A DNA stretch of 64,000 nucleotides from Vicia villosa (Eukaryota; Streptophyta; Magnoliopsida; Fabales; Fabaceae): contig NC_081185.1 of assembly GCF_029867415.1 (NCBI RefSeq), positions 32,502,245 through 32,566,244 on the forward strand, given 5' to 3'. The position numbers were made by a program, and so were the translations under genes. The stretch's first letter is position 1; each line of letters begins with the position of its first letter. Under the pieces are notes generated by a model. It made no database searches. It was given only the letters and a program-made list of their open reading frames with translations, and was not told the DNA's origin. This document shows positions 33,734-46,500 of the stretch, one piece after another.

Positions 33734-36700
33734 TGGAGGTTTGTTTGTTCCTGCCCCAGCACTGGGATTTGATTGCTACTTGACTCTCCAGCCTCCCTTG
33801 GTTTGAATTCCCTTTGGGCTTTCTTCATCCTCTGATGCCTTCTCCATTAGGATCTAGACATAGGATTTTTACCTTTGTAGTTTTCCAACCTGTACATCTC
33901 TCGATTGGAAGTCTGGAATTGCTTCCTATATGCCATTGCAGTTCTTCCTCCTTGGTCCAAACTTCGCCATTTGTTGGTTCTGGCACCAGCTTGCATCCAT
34001 CTATCCCTGGGTATGTCTGCAGGAACTTTGAATGTGACCCTTCGAACTCTAGGGTGTGGGCTGTCAGGCCTTCTCGATGGGGTCCGGTTGTCGAACCCAA
34101 ACAAGTTAGGACGAAGTCCCTAAGTCTCCCGACCCATATAAAGATACACCCTTTCGAATGATCCTGCTAGCAATTCGTCATAGACTGCACCACATCTAGG
34201 GCACAGTGCAACTTCAGAATTGTCGTTGTGACACCTGACCAAGAAACCAACCAAGCTTTCTTCATACCTTGGGTACACTTTCAACAGCAAGTTTCCTCCT
34301 CTCCAAGGTTGCTCTAATCTTTCTCGCAAGGCCCTCTCGAAATTGGCTTGAACCCTCCGATTTGTCATAACTGAACATCTTGGGCACATCACCCTTTTTC
34401 CACCATTCTTTACATGGCAATCCCAGAGATAATCTTTCAGACTGTTTCCTCTTGGCGGGATCTCAATGTTTCCTTTCTCCCTTATCAACCATTTTTCTAG
34501 TTCTTCGATTTCAGATAAAGGACGCCTAACATTGACCATGTTAACAACTGCTGGAGGGGTTTCAGAAATCTGAATTTGTTGAAGTTTCACCCTGAGGTCT
34601 TCAGTGGCCTCACTGGTTTCTTCTTTCAAAACTTCAGTCGTTTTAGCATCGGAGGATCCTTCAACATCAGCATTGAGGATCGGATTGGTCTTTAGGCTTT
34701 TAGTAGCCTGCTTTTCATCTGAAATTATTTCTGATTCAGCAACATGAATTTCAGATACTTCCACCATGTTGACATCAAGTGGTTCACACAAGTTAGTGTC
34801 AGCCACGTTCAAAGGATCTGCGTCAACCTTCATATGGTTCTTGCTTTTGTCAGCGAATTTCAGACGTCCATCCTTGATAGCATTCTGGATTAGATCCTTG
34901 AAAAGAAAACATTGTGAGGTTTTATGGCCTAGAAAACCATGATATTTACAAAAACCTCTCTTCTTCCGTTGTTCTAACGGAGGAATTTTAGAATTATGAG
35001 GCACTATCATTTGGCCATCTTTCACTAGTAAATCGAATATCTCGTCACACTTAGTAACATCAAATGTATAAGTTTTCTTAGGGAATCTATCACTTTTATC
35101 ATTATCTACTGGATTTCTTCCATTAGAAGGGGTGAGTAATTTGCAAGCATAGGGTGGCGCTTCCTTTAACTCAGCAAGATCTATTTCGACCTCTTCCATG
35201 TCGTATGAGTCTTCGAAAGGTTCGCCATCAACTTCGTCTGCTTCGACGTATGCTACTCTCTCTTTCTTATAACTTTTACTTGCTCTAGCCTTTTCTGCTT
35301 TTAACCGTTCGACTTGTCGAACCCTATCTGCCAATTGGGCCATATCTCTCAGGTACTGAGTATCCAGTTTCTTTCGAATCGAATAATCTAGGCCACCTGC
35401 AGCCATTTCAACTAATTCATGCTCTGGGACAGTCGTGAAGCATCTTGATTTCAGCAAACAGAACCTGTTTAAGTAATCATCAATAGACTCCGTGAATTTC
35501 CTCTTGATGCTAGCCAACTCTTTCAGACTTATCTTTGTTTGACCCATGTAAAATTGTTCATGGAATAATCTCTCCAAGTGGGCCCATGCATCTATGGAAT
35601 TTGGGGGTAAGGTAGTGAACCAAACAAAAGCATTTGTTGTCAGCGAACTAGGGAAGTATTTAATCCTTAAATCCTCAGTTCCTGCTAAATCTCCAGCTTC
35701 TGTCAGATACCTGGCAATATGTTCCACCGTTGATTCACTAGTGTCCCCTGAAAACTTTGTGAATTTGGGTACTTTGGTACCCCTTGGCAATTCTGTTTGT
35801 ATAATATAATTCGCTATGGGGGATGTATAATTTGGACGTCGAAGTCCAGTACTGAGGCCATTATTGGCCATAACTCTCTCTATCATGGCAGTAAGGTTAT
35901 TCTCTGTAGCCAAGTTTTCTCTCCTGACTCTCTGAACTACTTCGTCTGGGTGTTCGTTCCTACCTACTACCCTTAATCTGGGTCTTTCTTCCTCATACTC
36001 TTGCTAAACGGGAACAGTTCTTTGATTCGAAGCCTCTAAATCTATTACCCGATTCCTTTCGACCGTTGTTGTTCTTTGTGGAGGAATCACGCCAGCAGTG
36101 GTTGTACCAGGCGGAGGAACCGCATTTTGGATACGTTCTAGAATGGGATCGCCTTCTCGATAAGAGGATTGGTTATTTCTCCGCTTGGGTTGTTGAACTC
36201 CTATGAATTCTGCCATTCGATTCATTTGAGAAGATATTTTTTGAAAAGTTTCCACATTCTCCCGATTAGCATTAGAAATATTAATTGCTAATGGATTCAA
36301 GATTGACGATAATTCTCTGGCCAGGGTTCCTAACATATCGTGGTTACTTGCGTCTATCTCTTGTCGGAATGCTGCTTGATTGCTTGTGGTAAAATTGGGT
36401 ATTTGGGCAGAGAAGCCAGTGTTTTGTGCGCTTCGACCCACTGATCCAGCATTTGGCGAAAACGCTGCCGGGTTTGTAGTATATGTTGGACCTGCTGCTC
36501 GTGTACCTGTCATGTATGGATTTGGCATTCCATATTGACTGTTTGTTCTCCATTCGAACACGGATGATCCTGGGGTAAATAACTGATTTGCAGCATTTGT
36601 CGAGGCAAGTTGCATTCCGCTCGCACTTGAGGACGGAGGCGCAGTAGTCGATACTGAAACTGGGATAGTCCTTGTCGTCGCTGCATTATTTTCAGGTATA

Positions 36701-36921
36701 GCCTGGGAACTATCTGTAGGTCTCGATCCAGTCGGACCCGGTATATCCTGCGCTCCTTGAGTAGAAGTCGAAACATGCGAAGAATTTGCCGCTCCAGTTC
36801 CTGACCCTTGTGGGGGATTTTGATCTCCCCCTGCACTGGCCGTAACGACCATTTCCTTGTTGTACCTCCGTTTGGGAATCGGTTGTGCACTGTTTGTTAA
36901 TTTACCGTTCCTAAGGTTCAT
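33734..36921 (-). pseudogene. Tat gag
   Basis: ATG at 36921 (MNLRNGKLTNSAQPIPKRR) opens a Pro/Thr/Ser-rich N-terminus. In one frame the reading continues past TAG 36004-36006, TAG 34120-34122 and TAA 33847-33849. The capsid fold includes IARYLTEAGDLAGTEDLRI, FVWFTTLPPNSIDAW and LFHEQFYMGQ. CKYHGFLGHKTSQC is the knuckle-like motif common in this branch. Two later segments each carry CPRC followed by a FER (34384 and 34204 region), suggesting a duplicated Cys motif. Codon use and frame are otherwise well kept, which suggests the stops are recent. Gag would form the particle that packages the RNA. Confidence 0.88.
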
Positions 36922-36984
36922 ACAAGGTCTTGATATTTTCTAGAAAAATCAAAACAATCGATTAATAACAATCTGTTTGACACT

Positions 36985-37002
36985 GTCCCACTGGGCGTGC
37001 CA
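36985..37002 (-). other. Primer-binding site of Tat element
   Basis: The minus strand reads TGGCACGCCCAGTGGGAC, 3 bases from the LTR. It is not the tRNA-Met type and differs from the PBS of A and B. I cannot name the tRNA with confidence. Confidence 0.75.
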
Positions 37003-37005
37003 ATT

Positions 37006-37955
37006 TGTTTACGGTGATTTCCGGTAAACAACCGCTAGTCTTCCAAACTATAATAAATATGATTTGGTTACTCGCAGGATCGACTAGATTGATCCTAGGA
37101 CATAGTCAAAAAGGTTGTTATTCATGATAGTTCGAATTATGTCTATGATTGGTGTGTCTCGAAATAAGAAATACTTAATCAAAGAAATAAAGATTAGCAA
37201 TCACCTTGTTATACACGTAAATATAACATCAGTGAAGGGTAAGTTAAAAATAAAACATAAGACAAAACTGTAAAAGTGCAAGAATCTTAAAGTGCAGAGA
37301 AGTTAAATGCTTCGAAAATTAAAAGACATGAAAGTAACAAGTGCAGGAGTATAAATGACATAAAGTAAATGAAAGGCAGTAATATCGAAAGATACTTGAA
37401 TAAAGAGAAAAATACACATGTATTTAAATTGGTGTTGGCGTCATACGTACATTTCTCAGCGAACTCTTTCTCTTAACACTTGATACTTGAGTAATATGTG
37501 AGTGATTTGTACAAAATGAACACACGGAATCCTAACATTAAGACCCTTATTTATACTAGTTTCGACCCTAACGGTCCTACACTAATCTAATGCCACGTTG
37601 CCCAAAGAAAATCCAGGGATGCCATTTGTCTTCGTGCGGTTACATAAACTATTTCGAAATTCAAATCATCCCGCCTGAATCTCCCTTCGACGCGTGGCAA
37701 CATAATCAGAATCGAGAATGCCACGAAAACACGCTAAGCTTCAGTACTTCGCATATTTCGCAAAAAACGTTTAAGTCCCAAAGACTATTCTTTTCGAATT
37801 TAGCTTCGGCGCTCACTATCTTTGTTTAAACATCATTCTCGAAGCATGGCCATCAGTAGCCATTTTTATCTTCAAAGATGATCATCAGTAACCATCTTCC
37901 TTTAAATTCCAAATCTTCGAAGGACATTCTTCTCAAATGAAATCTTCAGCTAACA
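37006..37955 (-). repeat. 5' LTR of Tat element
   Basis: 950 bp, same ends as the 3' LTR. A TATA box, TATAAATAAG on the minus strand (37555-37546), would drive genomic RNA. Nine base differences from the 3' LTR were seen by eye. Confidence 0.95.
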
Positions 37956-37960
37956 TCAAG

Positions 37961-38239
37961 ACAGTCACTAGATCTCATGGCCATCGAGAGGCCAATCGAA
38001 GTGCGTTAACGAAGATGTCCTTCATACGAAGGATGCAATTTTAAAAATAGAATCCCTACAGGCTAGGGAATGCGTAGAAGCAAGCACGGGGTGACCGTTC
38101 AAGACAATCACTGGATCTCATGACTATCGAGAGGCCAATCGACGTGCATTAATAAAGATGTCCCTCGTATGAAGGACACGATTTTTTTTAGAAATAGAAT
38201 CCCTACAGGCTAGGGAATGCGTAGATGTAAGCACATGGT
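37961..38239 (-). repeat. Compound hairpin repeat (H8-H10), element A, second block
   Basis: Two units with TCCCTA-CAGGC-TAGGGA, GTCCTT-CATACG-AAGGAT, GTGACCGTTC...AATCAC and ATCGAGAGGCC. ATGGT at 38235-38239 is the left target duplication of the solo LTR. Confidence 0.75.
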
Positions 38240-38864
38240 TGTAGCGGTAAAAATGTGACTCGAGCGTAATCGCGTGCTCGAAGTACAACAGAGTCGCCAC
38301 CGAACTTTATTTATTCCTAAAAGGAAAAGGAAAATATCGATAAAACCCACGAATAAAAAAGAAAGGATAAGATGGTAATCGCAACCAAATTAGGGTTCGG
38401 GAGTCGGTTAAGCAAGGGGAAGGTATTAGCACCCCTTACCTCCATCGTACTCGATGGGACCCATTTAGTTATTCTTGTGATCAATTGTTAGCTTATTATC
38501 TACTTGCGTTCTTTATTAGGTTGGAAAGGAACGAAAAAGGTTTTTTTTATTATTGTGCTCGCCAAGACATTTGTATCTTGTGCCTACGTATTCCCTCGTG
38601 CAATGGGAAAGTCAGAGCAATCGTAGTTCGGGGTAAAGAACCACGAAAGTTTGTTGGTTGATTTTAGCGAGAGGTACTCGATCGCATTCAAACAGTACTA
38701 TGCGCACGTGGGTAAGAGATTGTTTGCATTCGAGGGGAAAACATTCGATCTTCACATGTGGAAGTATAATTGCATTTGAATTTTGACTAAGTGTCTCGTT
38801 TATGAAAAAAGGTTTTAAAATTAAAAGGTGTGAATAGATTAAAGTTGTTTAAGAGAAATCAAAC

Positions 38865-39350
38865 ATTTAAACAAAGGCTTAACGGCCATCGCTTAAATGC
38901 TTGAAAGAGAAAATTGTACAAGTACGTACAACCTCCTCGTAGGTGATGGAAAGGATTCGCACTTGGGCCAGAAGACGAGTTGAAAGATCTTTAATTGGAT
39001 CCAAGAATCTAAACAAAAGCTTAACGGCCATCGCTTAAGATACTTGAAAAAAAAAAACTTGCTAAATCAAGTTCATGAAGTCTTTTAACGGAGTATACGC
39101 GCTCAAACAATGGCTTAACGGCCATCGCCTAAACGCTTGAAGAACAACTTGTACAAGTACGTACAAACCCATCTTCATTATCCATTATAGACTAAAATGA
39201 TTTGATTAAAAGGAAGTGTTTTGTAAAAAAAAGGTGAGTTAAATCGAGTTTGAAAGAGTCTTTAATGGAGTCTAAACATCCAAACAAAGGCTTAACGACC
39301 ATCGCCTAAATGTTTTAGAACAACTTGTACAAGTACGTACAAACCCTTCT
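38865..39350 (-). repeat. Subrepeats in solo LTR F
   Basis: Four partial copies of a unit with ACAAAGGCTTAACGGCCATC, then TGTACAAGTACGTACAA. CTTAACGGCCATCGCTTAA and TGTAC-AAGTAC-GTACA are inverted repeats. Confidence 0.8.
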
Positions 39351-39785
39351 TTACCCATTAAAACTTAAAACTCGATTCGATTTAAAAGCATTTTTGAAAT
39401 CATTTTAAAATATTTGGAAATAAATTCTATACAAAAATACAAATAAAGAATATATTCTTTTGGTCTTTTAATAAATCTAGTAAATAAAAATAAACAATAA
39501 ACATTTTTGTGATTTTATATGAAAAGAAATCTAACTTTAAAAAAAAAAAAAAAAACTACTTATCATTTTTTATAAGAAAGAAATGAGATATTAAATTATA
39601 GAACAAAAATGATAAAGAGAAGCATATTGGGCCATGGGGTGTAAAACCCAACAGAATGGTGTGAATCCCGGAATGACAAGCAGACCCAAAAAAAGCCAAC
39701 AAATAAAGGGTTGGGCCGAATCGAGTAATGGGTCGGACCCGGTTTTAAGAAAGAAAAAAAAACTCTCAAAACCCAGTATAAACCC

Positions 39786-40156
39786 CACTTTGGATCCTCT
39801 CCTTCATTTTTCTCTCATTCCCTCTCCATCCTCTCTATCTCTCTCTTAATTTCATTCTCTCTCTTGATTAAATTTTGTTTTTGTATTGATGAGTGAGAGT
39901 GAGATTAAGAGAGAGAAAGAGAGGATGGAGAGGGAAGGAGAGAAAAATGAAGGAGAGGATCCAAGTCCAACCCCACTTTGGATCCTCTCCTTCATTTTTC
40001 TCTCCTTCCCTCTCCATCCTCTCTATCTCTCTCTTAATTTCATTCTCTCTCTTGATTAAATTTTGTTTTTGTATTGATGAGTGAGAGTGAGATTAAGAGA
40101 GAGAAAGAGAGGATGGAGAGGGAAGGAGAGAAAAATGAAGGAGAGGATCCAAGTCC
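39786..40156. mobile_element. Foldback element, tandemly doubled, in solo LTR F
   Basis: Two direct copies of a unit of 188 bp. Each unit is itself an inverted repeat with arms of about 70 bp (TTGGATCCTCTCCTTCATTT against its complement) around a loop of about 50 bp. GTATAAACCC stands at both outer edges (39776-39785 and 40157-40166), a 9-10 bp target duplication. Plus-strand Arg/Lys/Glu frames here come from purine-rich arms. Confidence 0.75.
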
Positions 40157-41573
40157 GTATAAACCCTAATCCCCTTTCATGTTCAAACACGCTCTCCCTC
40201 TTTCATTTTGCGGAAAAAAACGAACAGCAACCAAAGACCTCACCATCATCGCTCATAACGTGAATTCCTCCTCTCAATCACTCTTCTCTCTAAAGCCGAA
40301 ACAAAAATCAACTCGTTTCCGTATTCCTCACTCGGTTCATGAACAAAACAACAATAACATATCATCCCTCTCTCGATTTCGTTCACCATCAGAGTATACA
40401 GGTTACAAGCATAGATATAAAAATGGAAAAAAGGCTAAAACAAAGAGAAATAGAAAAGCTACATCGAGATTTTGACAGTGCCGCTTCAGGTATGTTCTGA
40501 TCTTTGAAGTTTGCTTATTTGCGATCTGAGTTGTTGTTGTGTGCTCTGTGTATGCACTGAGTGTTTTAAGTTGTTATAGGTTCTTCTTCTGCGTTGTGTT
40601 GTTCGTTGCGGTTGTTGTTGAACGCTGAATATGGGATTAGCGGAGTGAATGTAGGTTAAAATATTTGTTGTTGTGTGATGAAGGTCTGAGAGCTATTGAG
40701 GGCAGAGTTTGAAGGTGTGTTGTAGTGTGAGTCGAGTGAGAGGGTGAGGGTATGAAGTTGAAGGTTATTGTGAGGTCGTTTGCGTGATATGCTCAGGATT
40801 TGGAGAGAGTTTTCTGTGAGTAAGTTTTTTTTTGCGGATGATTGATGAAGGAGTGAGTTGAAAGGTGAGGTTGAGGTTTTGTTGTGAATTTCGTGGCTGC
40901 CCCCTTGTGTGTGCTGATTCTTGGTGTTTATATAGAATAGTAGATTAGGGTTTGGATGAAAATTGGGGGAAAATGGGATGAGTTTGAACAATTTTGGCAA
41001 CTATTTTTGTGCTTTTTGTGTGCAGAATTTGTGTTGATCATTTTGGTGATAGATTTGGACAATTATGCAGGCTACAGGATACAAAAGTTGGTAAAAGCAG
41101 GAAGCGTGGGATAGAGCAAGAAGTGAAGACAAAATTTGTAATTTTTTGTTTGACTTAGAAGATGGGCCTAAGGAAAAGAAAGAAATGGGCCTAAAACACT
41201 TAAACTATTTTTTCTTTTTTTTGTTTGTATATATTCTTTGATTAATAAAAAAACCTAAATAAAATCTAAACCTAAAATAAAATAATAACAAAAATTAATC
41301 TACAATTATCTAAACAAATTTATATTTTATTTAAAATGATGATGATAAAAAAAACTAAAATCTATGGAATCTAAAATAAAAATTCGAAAAATAATGACTC
41401 GAATAAAAATATGCAAAGATGTGAAAATGCAAGCTATTTTTATCGACTTTATCAAAAGTCTATTTTTTTCAGAATATGCAACGATGTGATGTTTAAATGA
41501 TGAATATACATGAAATAAAATGGGACAAGCCAATGATGAATGAAGTATGCGGGTCAAAAATTAGGGTGCGACA

Positions 41574-41880
41574 ATGGTGACTGTTCAAAGTAGTCACTGG
41601 ATCTCATGGCTATCGAGAGGTCAATCGACGTGCGTAAACGAAGATGTCCTTCGTGGGAAGGACGCATAGTTGTAAAAATACAAAGGTATAAAAAGAAAAT
41701 CCCTATGGTTAGGGAGTGCGTAGATGCAAGCGCGAGGTGACTGTTCATGACAGTCACTAAGTCTCATGGCCATCGAGAGGCCAATCGACGGGCATAAATG
41801 GAGGTGTCCTTCGTGAGAAAGACATGGTCTTGGAAATAGAGTCCCTGCAGGCCAGGGAACACGTAGGAATACCTGCAAAA
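41574..41880 (-). repeat. Compound hairpin repeat (H8-H10), element A, third block
   Basis: Includes GTGACTGT-TCATG-ACAGTCAC, GTCCTT-CGTGGG-AAGGAC, TCCCTA-TGGT-TAGGGA and TCCCTG-CAGGC-CAGGGA. The last two show a paired A/T to G/C change in the stem. Confidence 0.8.
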
Positions 41881-42705
41881 GTTAAAATGCAAGACATTCG
41901 CAGTATATAAATTGCACAAATAAGCACATAAGCACATAAGCCCTAGGTTCATAGGTTCGACGTAACGGCTTAGGGTGCCTACCCTTCCCATTGGTATGTT
42001 CTAGAAGGTCTCATGGGGTCGTTCGTAGCCGTCGAGACTATTTGTCTCTTTGGATTTTAGAACAACTCATTTATCCATGAGGTTCGAGTTTTAGGGGTAG
42101 GTTCCCAGAGAGATCAGCTAAATACCAAGTCCAGCCCTCAACAAAGTCAAGCTTCGTATCAGACGTTTCCGGATATTCAATCCACTCTGAGTGGAATTAT
42201 AATAAGACTCGTAGGCGATGTAATTCCCCTCTGGTCTTAAATATAATTCCCACGCTTAGGTTTAACAAGAATTTATATATAACCCAGAAATATACAGTAA
42301 AACAAGTAAGCATTTAAATAAACACTTATTTAGATTACTATAAAAATTACTGTAAATAAAAACCGTAAATAAATAAATAAATAAAATTAATTTTAAATAT
42401 TTAAAAGAACCAGATCCCCAAATCCTGCCATTTGTAGCTCCAAAAAGGCAGTACAACAATAAATATTAACGTAAACAAATATTCATTTAAATTGTCGTAA
42501 ATAATGACTGTAAATGGAAATTATACGTAAATAAATAAATAAAAGATATTTAAATAAAAATAAAAAAACCCTAAATCCTAATCCAAAACCCTAATCCTGG
42601 CAAATTAGCCAAACCCTAAAAAAAAGTTCGCCAAAACCTAAAAAGTTCGCCAAAAACCTAAACCCTCTCAAGCCTTAGGAGCACAATAATTAACCAAAAG
42701 TGTAT
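41881..42705 (-). other. Leader region of element A
   Basis: Matches B at 48677-49339. It includes AT-rich sequence and a run of AACCCTAA-type motifs near the PBS (42560-42680). These resemble telomere-like heptamers but are irregular. No gene. Confidence 0.6.
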
Positions 42706-42724
42706 GTCCCCAGCAGAGTCGCCA
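42706..42724 (-). other. Primer-binding site of element A (Ogre type)
   Basis: The minus strand reads TGGCGACTCTGCTGGGGAC, separated from the LTR end by GC. This is the Ogre-type PBS, which the literature assigns to tRNA-Arg. Confidence 0.85.
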
Positions 42725-42726
42725 GC

Positions 42727-42918
42727 TGTAGCAATCTGCCCTAAAAATTACAATTTAGAGTCGCCACCTATTCTACCAGGGCGAATAGGAAACCCTACGC
42801 AGTTAAGAGATCGGGGTAAGATTATTATAATCAGGTCGAGGGAAGGTATTAGGCACCCCCAACCCTTTCCTAAGGTTTGCACTATAAGGTTAAGTTTATG
42901 ACTAACATAAAGAAAGGT
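42727..42918 (-). repeat. Truncated 5' LTR of element A
   Basis: The 192 bp next to the PBS match the 3' LTR (13834-14025) with one difference seen (TGTAGCAATC against TGTAGCAACC). The match ends at AAAGAAAGGT, after which the sequence is unrelated. Confidence 0.85.
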
Positions 42919-43579
42919 ATTAGGCACCCCCAACCCTGTCTTCCAAAGTGTCTTGTAGAGGACATCTTGAGGTTCCCAAAAAGTCCTAGAACTCTTCCAT
43001 ATCTTAAAAATTGAGGGAGATATGCCTTGTCAAAGTTGGGAAATTTTGGAGACAAAATGTGAAACAAAAATGGTTCAAAATGACTTTTGTTCCAAATGGG
43101 CCCATCCTTTTATGACCTAAACTTGCTTCTAGGATCATCAAGAGTGTCTAAACCCAATCCCATGATTAATTGATTTTTTATTATATTTTTTATGAATTTT
43201 TATTCATTTAAAGTACAATTTAAAACAAAATAATTAAAGGAAACATGAGAGATTTGGTTTTGTTTTGATTCCCAATCAAATCCAATTATCAAAACACTAC
43301 AATCTTGAGTCAAATTCGCAGCAAAAGTAAATTGGAGAGATATGAGGGATATTTGAACCAAATTTGGAAAGTTTCTATATCACTTCCAAATAAAATCCCA
43401 ATCATGCAATTTATGAAGATTGAATGCAGTTTTGTAAACTTAATTCGTTCCTTATAAGTATCCAAATGTACTCAGATGCAGAGGGGGAGAATATCAGCAA
43501 AAAGGAACCTAACAGAAGAAAAAAACGTTGAACAAGCTGAAGGTGCAGTCAAGGTTTCAGGACAATTCAACCAATTATG
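42919..43579. other. Rearranged segment between two LTR copies
   Basis: Begins with a second ATTAGGCACCCCCAACCC, already present at 42848, suggesting microhomology at a breakpoint. 42940-43356 is LTR-like unique sequence. 43357-43579 repeats the flank of element A (13610-13833), including TTATG at 43575-43579. Confidence 0.65.
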
Positions 43580-46500
43580 TGTAGCAACCTGCCCTAAAAA
43601 TTACAATTTAGAGTCGCCACCTATTCTACCAGGGAGAATAGGAAACCCTATGCAGTTAAGAGATCGGGGTAAGATTATTATAATCAGGTCGAGGGAAGGT
43701 ATTAGGCACCCCCAACCATTTCCTAAGGTTTGCACTATAAGGTTAAGTTTATGACTAACATAAAGAAAGGTGACAGAAAGTTTAATAGGGTTAAAGGCTA
43801 ATTATTTGAACATGATTAGAGTTTGGAGGAGGGGGACTCGCCTTGTTGCCAAGTGCCTACGTATCTCCTTAGGGAGAATCAGAGTCAACGTAGTTTGGGC
43901 CCAAAGTTGTACGCCTTAGAATTAGAATTTGATTTGATATGGTTTGAAGGCTTTTTGAATGGCCTATCGTAGTTTTAGAAGTTGTGATTTGAAAGGCATT
44001 TTGAGTTGCCTGATTGCAGAATTGAAGAGATGAAAATCCGTAGTTTCGTGGTTTAGTGTGTTTTAAGATTTGGGCGTACAACCCTGATTTGATATGTTAC
44101 CGTTAGGTGCGATGATCAATAGATTTGATCATTATAGTTAACGGATTAAATAATGTATTGCTGGTTACTCTGACCGATAGATTCGATCGTCGCGGGCAGC
44201 AAATAAAATGTATTAAATTATGCGTTTTATCGTTTTATTATTTTATCTCTCGTCATTGCGACTAATAGATTTAGTCGGGTCGAGGAGAGAATTAATTAAG
44301 GATCAATGTTTTGCCAAATGGGCAGTGGGATTGGGCAAACCCTAATACTTATAACCTTTATAGGGTTTTTGTGATTTTTTTATAATTAATATTGATTAAA
44401 TAAATTAAATAGATATAATCAAAATAATCGGGAAAATCCTAAATCCTAATTTAATCTAACCCTAATCTTATATCCTAATCCTAATTAAAATAAATTAATC
44501 TAATAAACATAATTAATTAATACTTAATTTAAATAATTAAACAATAAATATAATACAAAAAAAATTATATTAACAAAACCTGGCAATTATCCTGTGTAGC
44601 GCATTCTTGAAGTCTATGATAAGGTTGCAGCCCTTGGGGCGTTTGATCTGGAAAGTTGACGATCCAACGGTTGCCAGAGAGGGTACACCATAGTCAGCAG
44701 CCCTTGGGGCGTTTGATCTGGAAAGCTGACGATCCAACGGTTGCCAGAGAGGGTACACCATAGTCATGCGTACACGGAATGTATTGAATCTGTAGACAAC
44801 TCAACACTTTAAAGTGATAAAAATATTGTGACCCTGGCAGGGATCGAGCACGAGACCTTCCATTTGCAACATATCTCCTTTCACCAGTTTGACTGCATGA
44901 CTAATTCGTTAGAGAGATACCAATCAATTAACAAATATTTTAAACCACCAGTATATTGGAATTCAAAGCGCATGACCAACGTGGGACCCAGGTGACTTTG
45001 ACCAACGAATTGGAGGCGGAGAGAGAATCGTGTTTTGTTGACTGTCGAATCAGAATGCACAGAAGTGCCACGCAACTGGTCAAAGAGGTCAAAAAAACCC
45101 AGCCACCGGACCGGAGACACGCCGGTTATCTTCTCCGGTTGGTCTCAATCGTCGACCCTGCAAATACCAGCGAAAAAGAAAAGAAAACCGCCCAGATCGA
45201 CATAAAACCTTCCTCTGATCTCAAATATGGCCTTATTTTAACCTGAAAAGCCCTGTAAATACGAATACGAAGCTTCCTCCTTCTCACGGCCCATCAATGG
45301 TGAAACTCGATCTCTCACCAAAACTCAGAAGCAGAGCGTTCAAATATTCTTAAACATTACTACTATCACGAATATATGCATATAATGATTCCATGTTGCT
45401 TAAAAATAAAAATTCGAATCTAGAAAAATTTCCACGAGAAACCTTGCTTGGCCGTGGGGATTTAACAAGCTTCTGACTCCAAGAACGATTGGGATGGCTC
45501 CCTGGGGATCTCAGGAGGACGATAGGGTGTTTGGGACAACCTGAAACTTTCAAGAAAGAATTTTGGATCGTGCCCTAATCTTGCATTATTTTCTTCTCTT
45601 TGAACCCTATTCTTCTCCCCTCTTTTTCGTCCTCCCCTGGGCTGCACATGTTATGAGGTATATATATGATGTAATTAGGGCTTCCTTCTTGAAAGAAAAT
45701 CACTCCATCCCTTGTACAAAATTTGATCAAATTTTTTTATCAAAACTTTTCAAAATTGCACCTTTTTGCCTCTTACACTCATGCACGAAATTTATGTATT
45801 TTATGGACTATCTTGGACCTCAAGACAAGTGAAAACCAAGCCCATATGCCATTGTTCCTTATTTCTACAATTTATTTAATTTAATCTTTGTTTTAAATGG
45901 AAATAATTCCAAAATAAAATAGAATAAATAGCAAAGGGTGTGCTCTTGAGTGTAAAGATCAAGAATGGGCTTATGAATAAGTTTAGAACAAAAGAACTTA
46001 GGCCCATTTGGAAGAAAAATGATTTTGACAAGCATTTCTCCTCATGCATCTCTTCACAAATGTTCAACTTCTGCGACTTGTATTTTGCTCAATCTTAATC
46101 ACATAAATGCATTCTAGGACTTTTTGGAAAGCTTAAAGAGTCCTCTAAATGACCCTTTTGGTTTCATCTCATTTGAAGCTTCCATGCTCAGGTTATGAGC
46201 TTTGCCCCAAAAGGTGTTTTTGTTGACTTTTTGGATGACCTGTAATCTCTTTGACCATATCTCCAAAATGATGCATTTCTGGCCTTGGCATGTGAGAGGC
46301 AAAGTTGTAGAGAATCCAATTTCCTTCAAAATAGACTTTGAGTGAGAAATTTCTGATACTCCATGTGGAAGTTATGGCCATTCAAAGTTGAGTTGACTTT
46401 TCCTATAAAAAACCCTAATTTTGGCCTTTGATTTTGTTCATTTCTGAGTTTTTATTAGTGGACCATGATCAACCTTTGATCAAATGATGGATATAGCCTC

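Larger units (their letters stand above)
22750..37955 (-). mobile_element. Tat-lineage Ty3/gypsy retrotransposon with antisense genes
   Basis: 15,206 bp with two 950-bp LTRs and a perfect 5-bp target duplication TCAAG (22745-22749 and 37956-37960). Minus-strand order is 5' LTR, PBS, gag, protease, RT remnant, RNase H, integrase, then a 5.5-kb 3' region holding two plus-strand genes, polypurine tract and 3' LTR. Tandem RNase H-like domains and a VDGGAAVNLMP protease place it in the Tat branch. By eye the LTRs differ at 9 positions with no indel, so insertion is fairly recent. The deleted RT core means this copy could move only with enzymes from a relative. Confidence 0.92.
38240..41573 (-). 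mobile_element. Solo LTR of a Tat/Ogre-related family (F)
   Basis: 3,334 bp from TGTAGCGGTAAAAATG to AATTAGGGTGCGACA with target duplication ATGGT (38235-38239, 41574-41578). No internal region, PBS or polypurine tract, so it is a solo LTR. The GAGTCGCCAC and GTGCCTACGTA blocks match the LTRs of A, B and C in order. It carries subrepeats at 38865-39350 and a foldback insertion at 39786-40156. No gene seen. Confidence 0.9.

Noticed and set aside
42560..42680. Interstitial telomere repeat
   Set aside because: AACCCTAA-like motifs are irregular and recur at the same place in the leader of element B, so they belong to the element.
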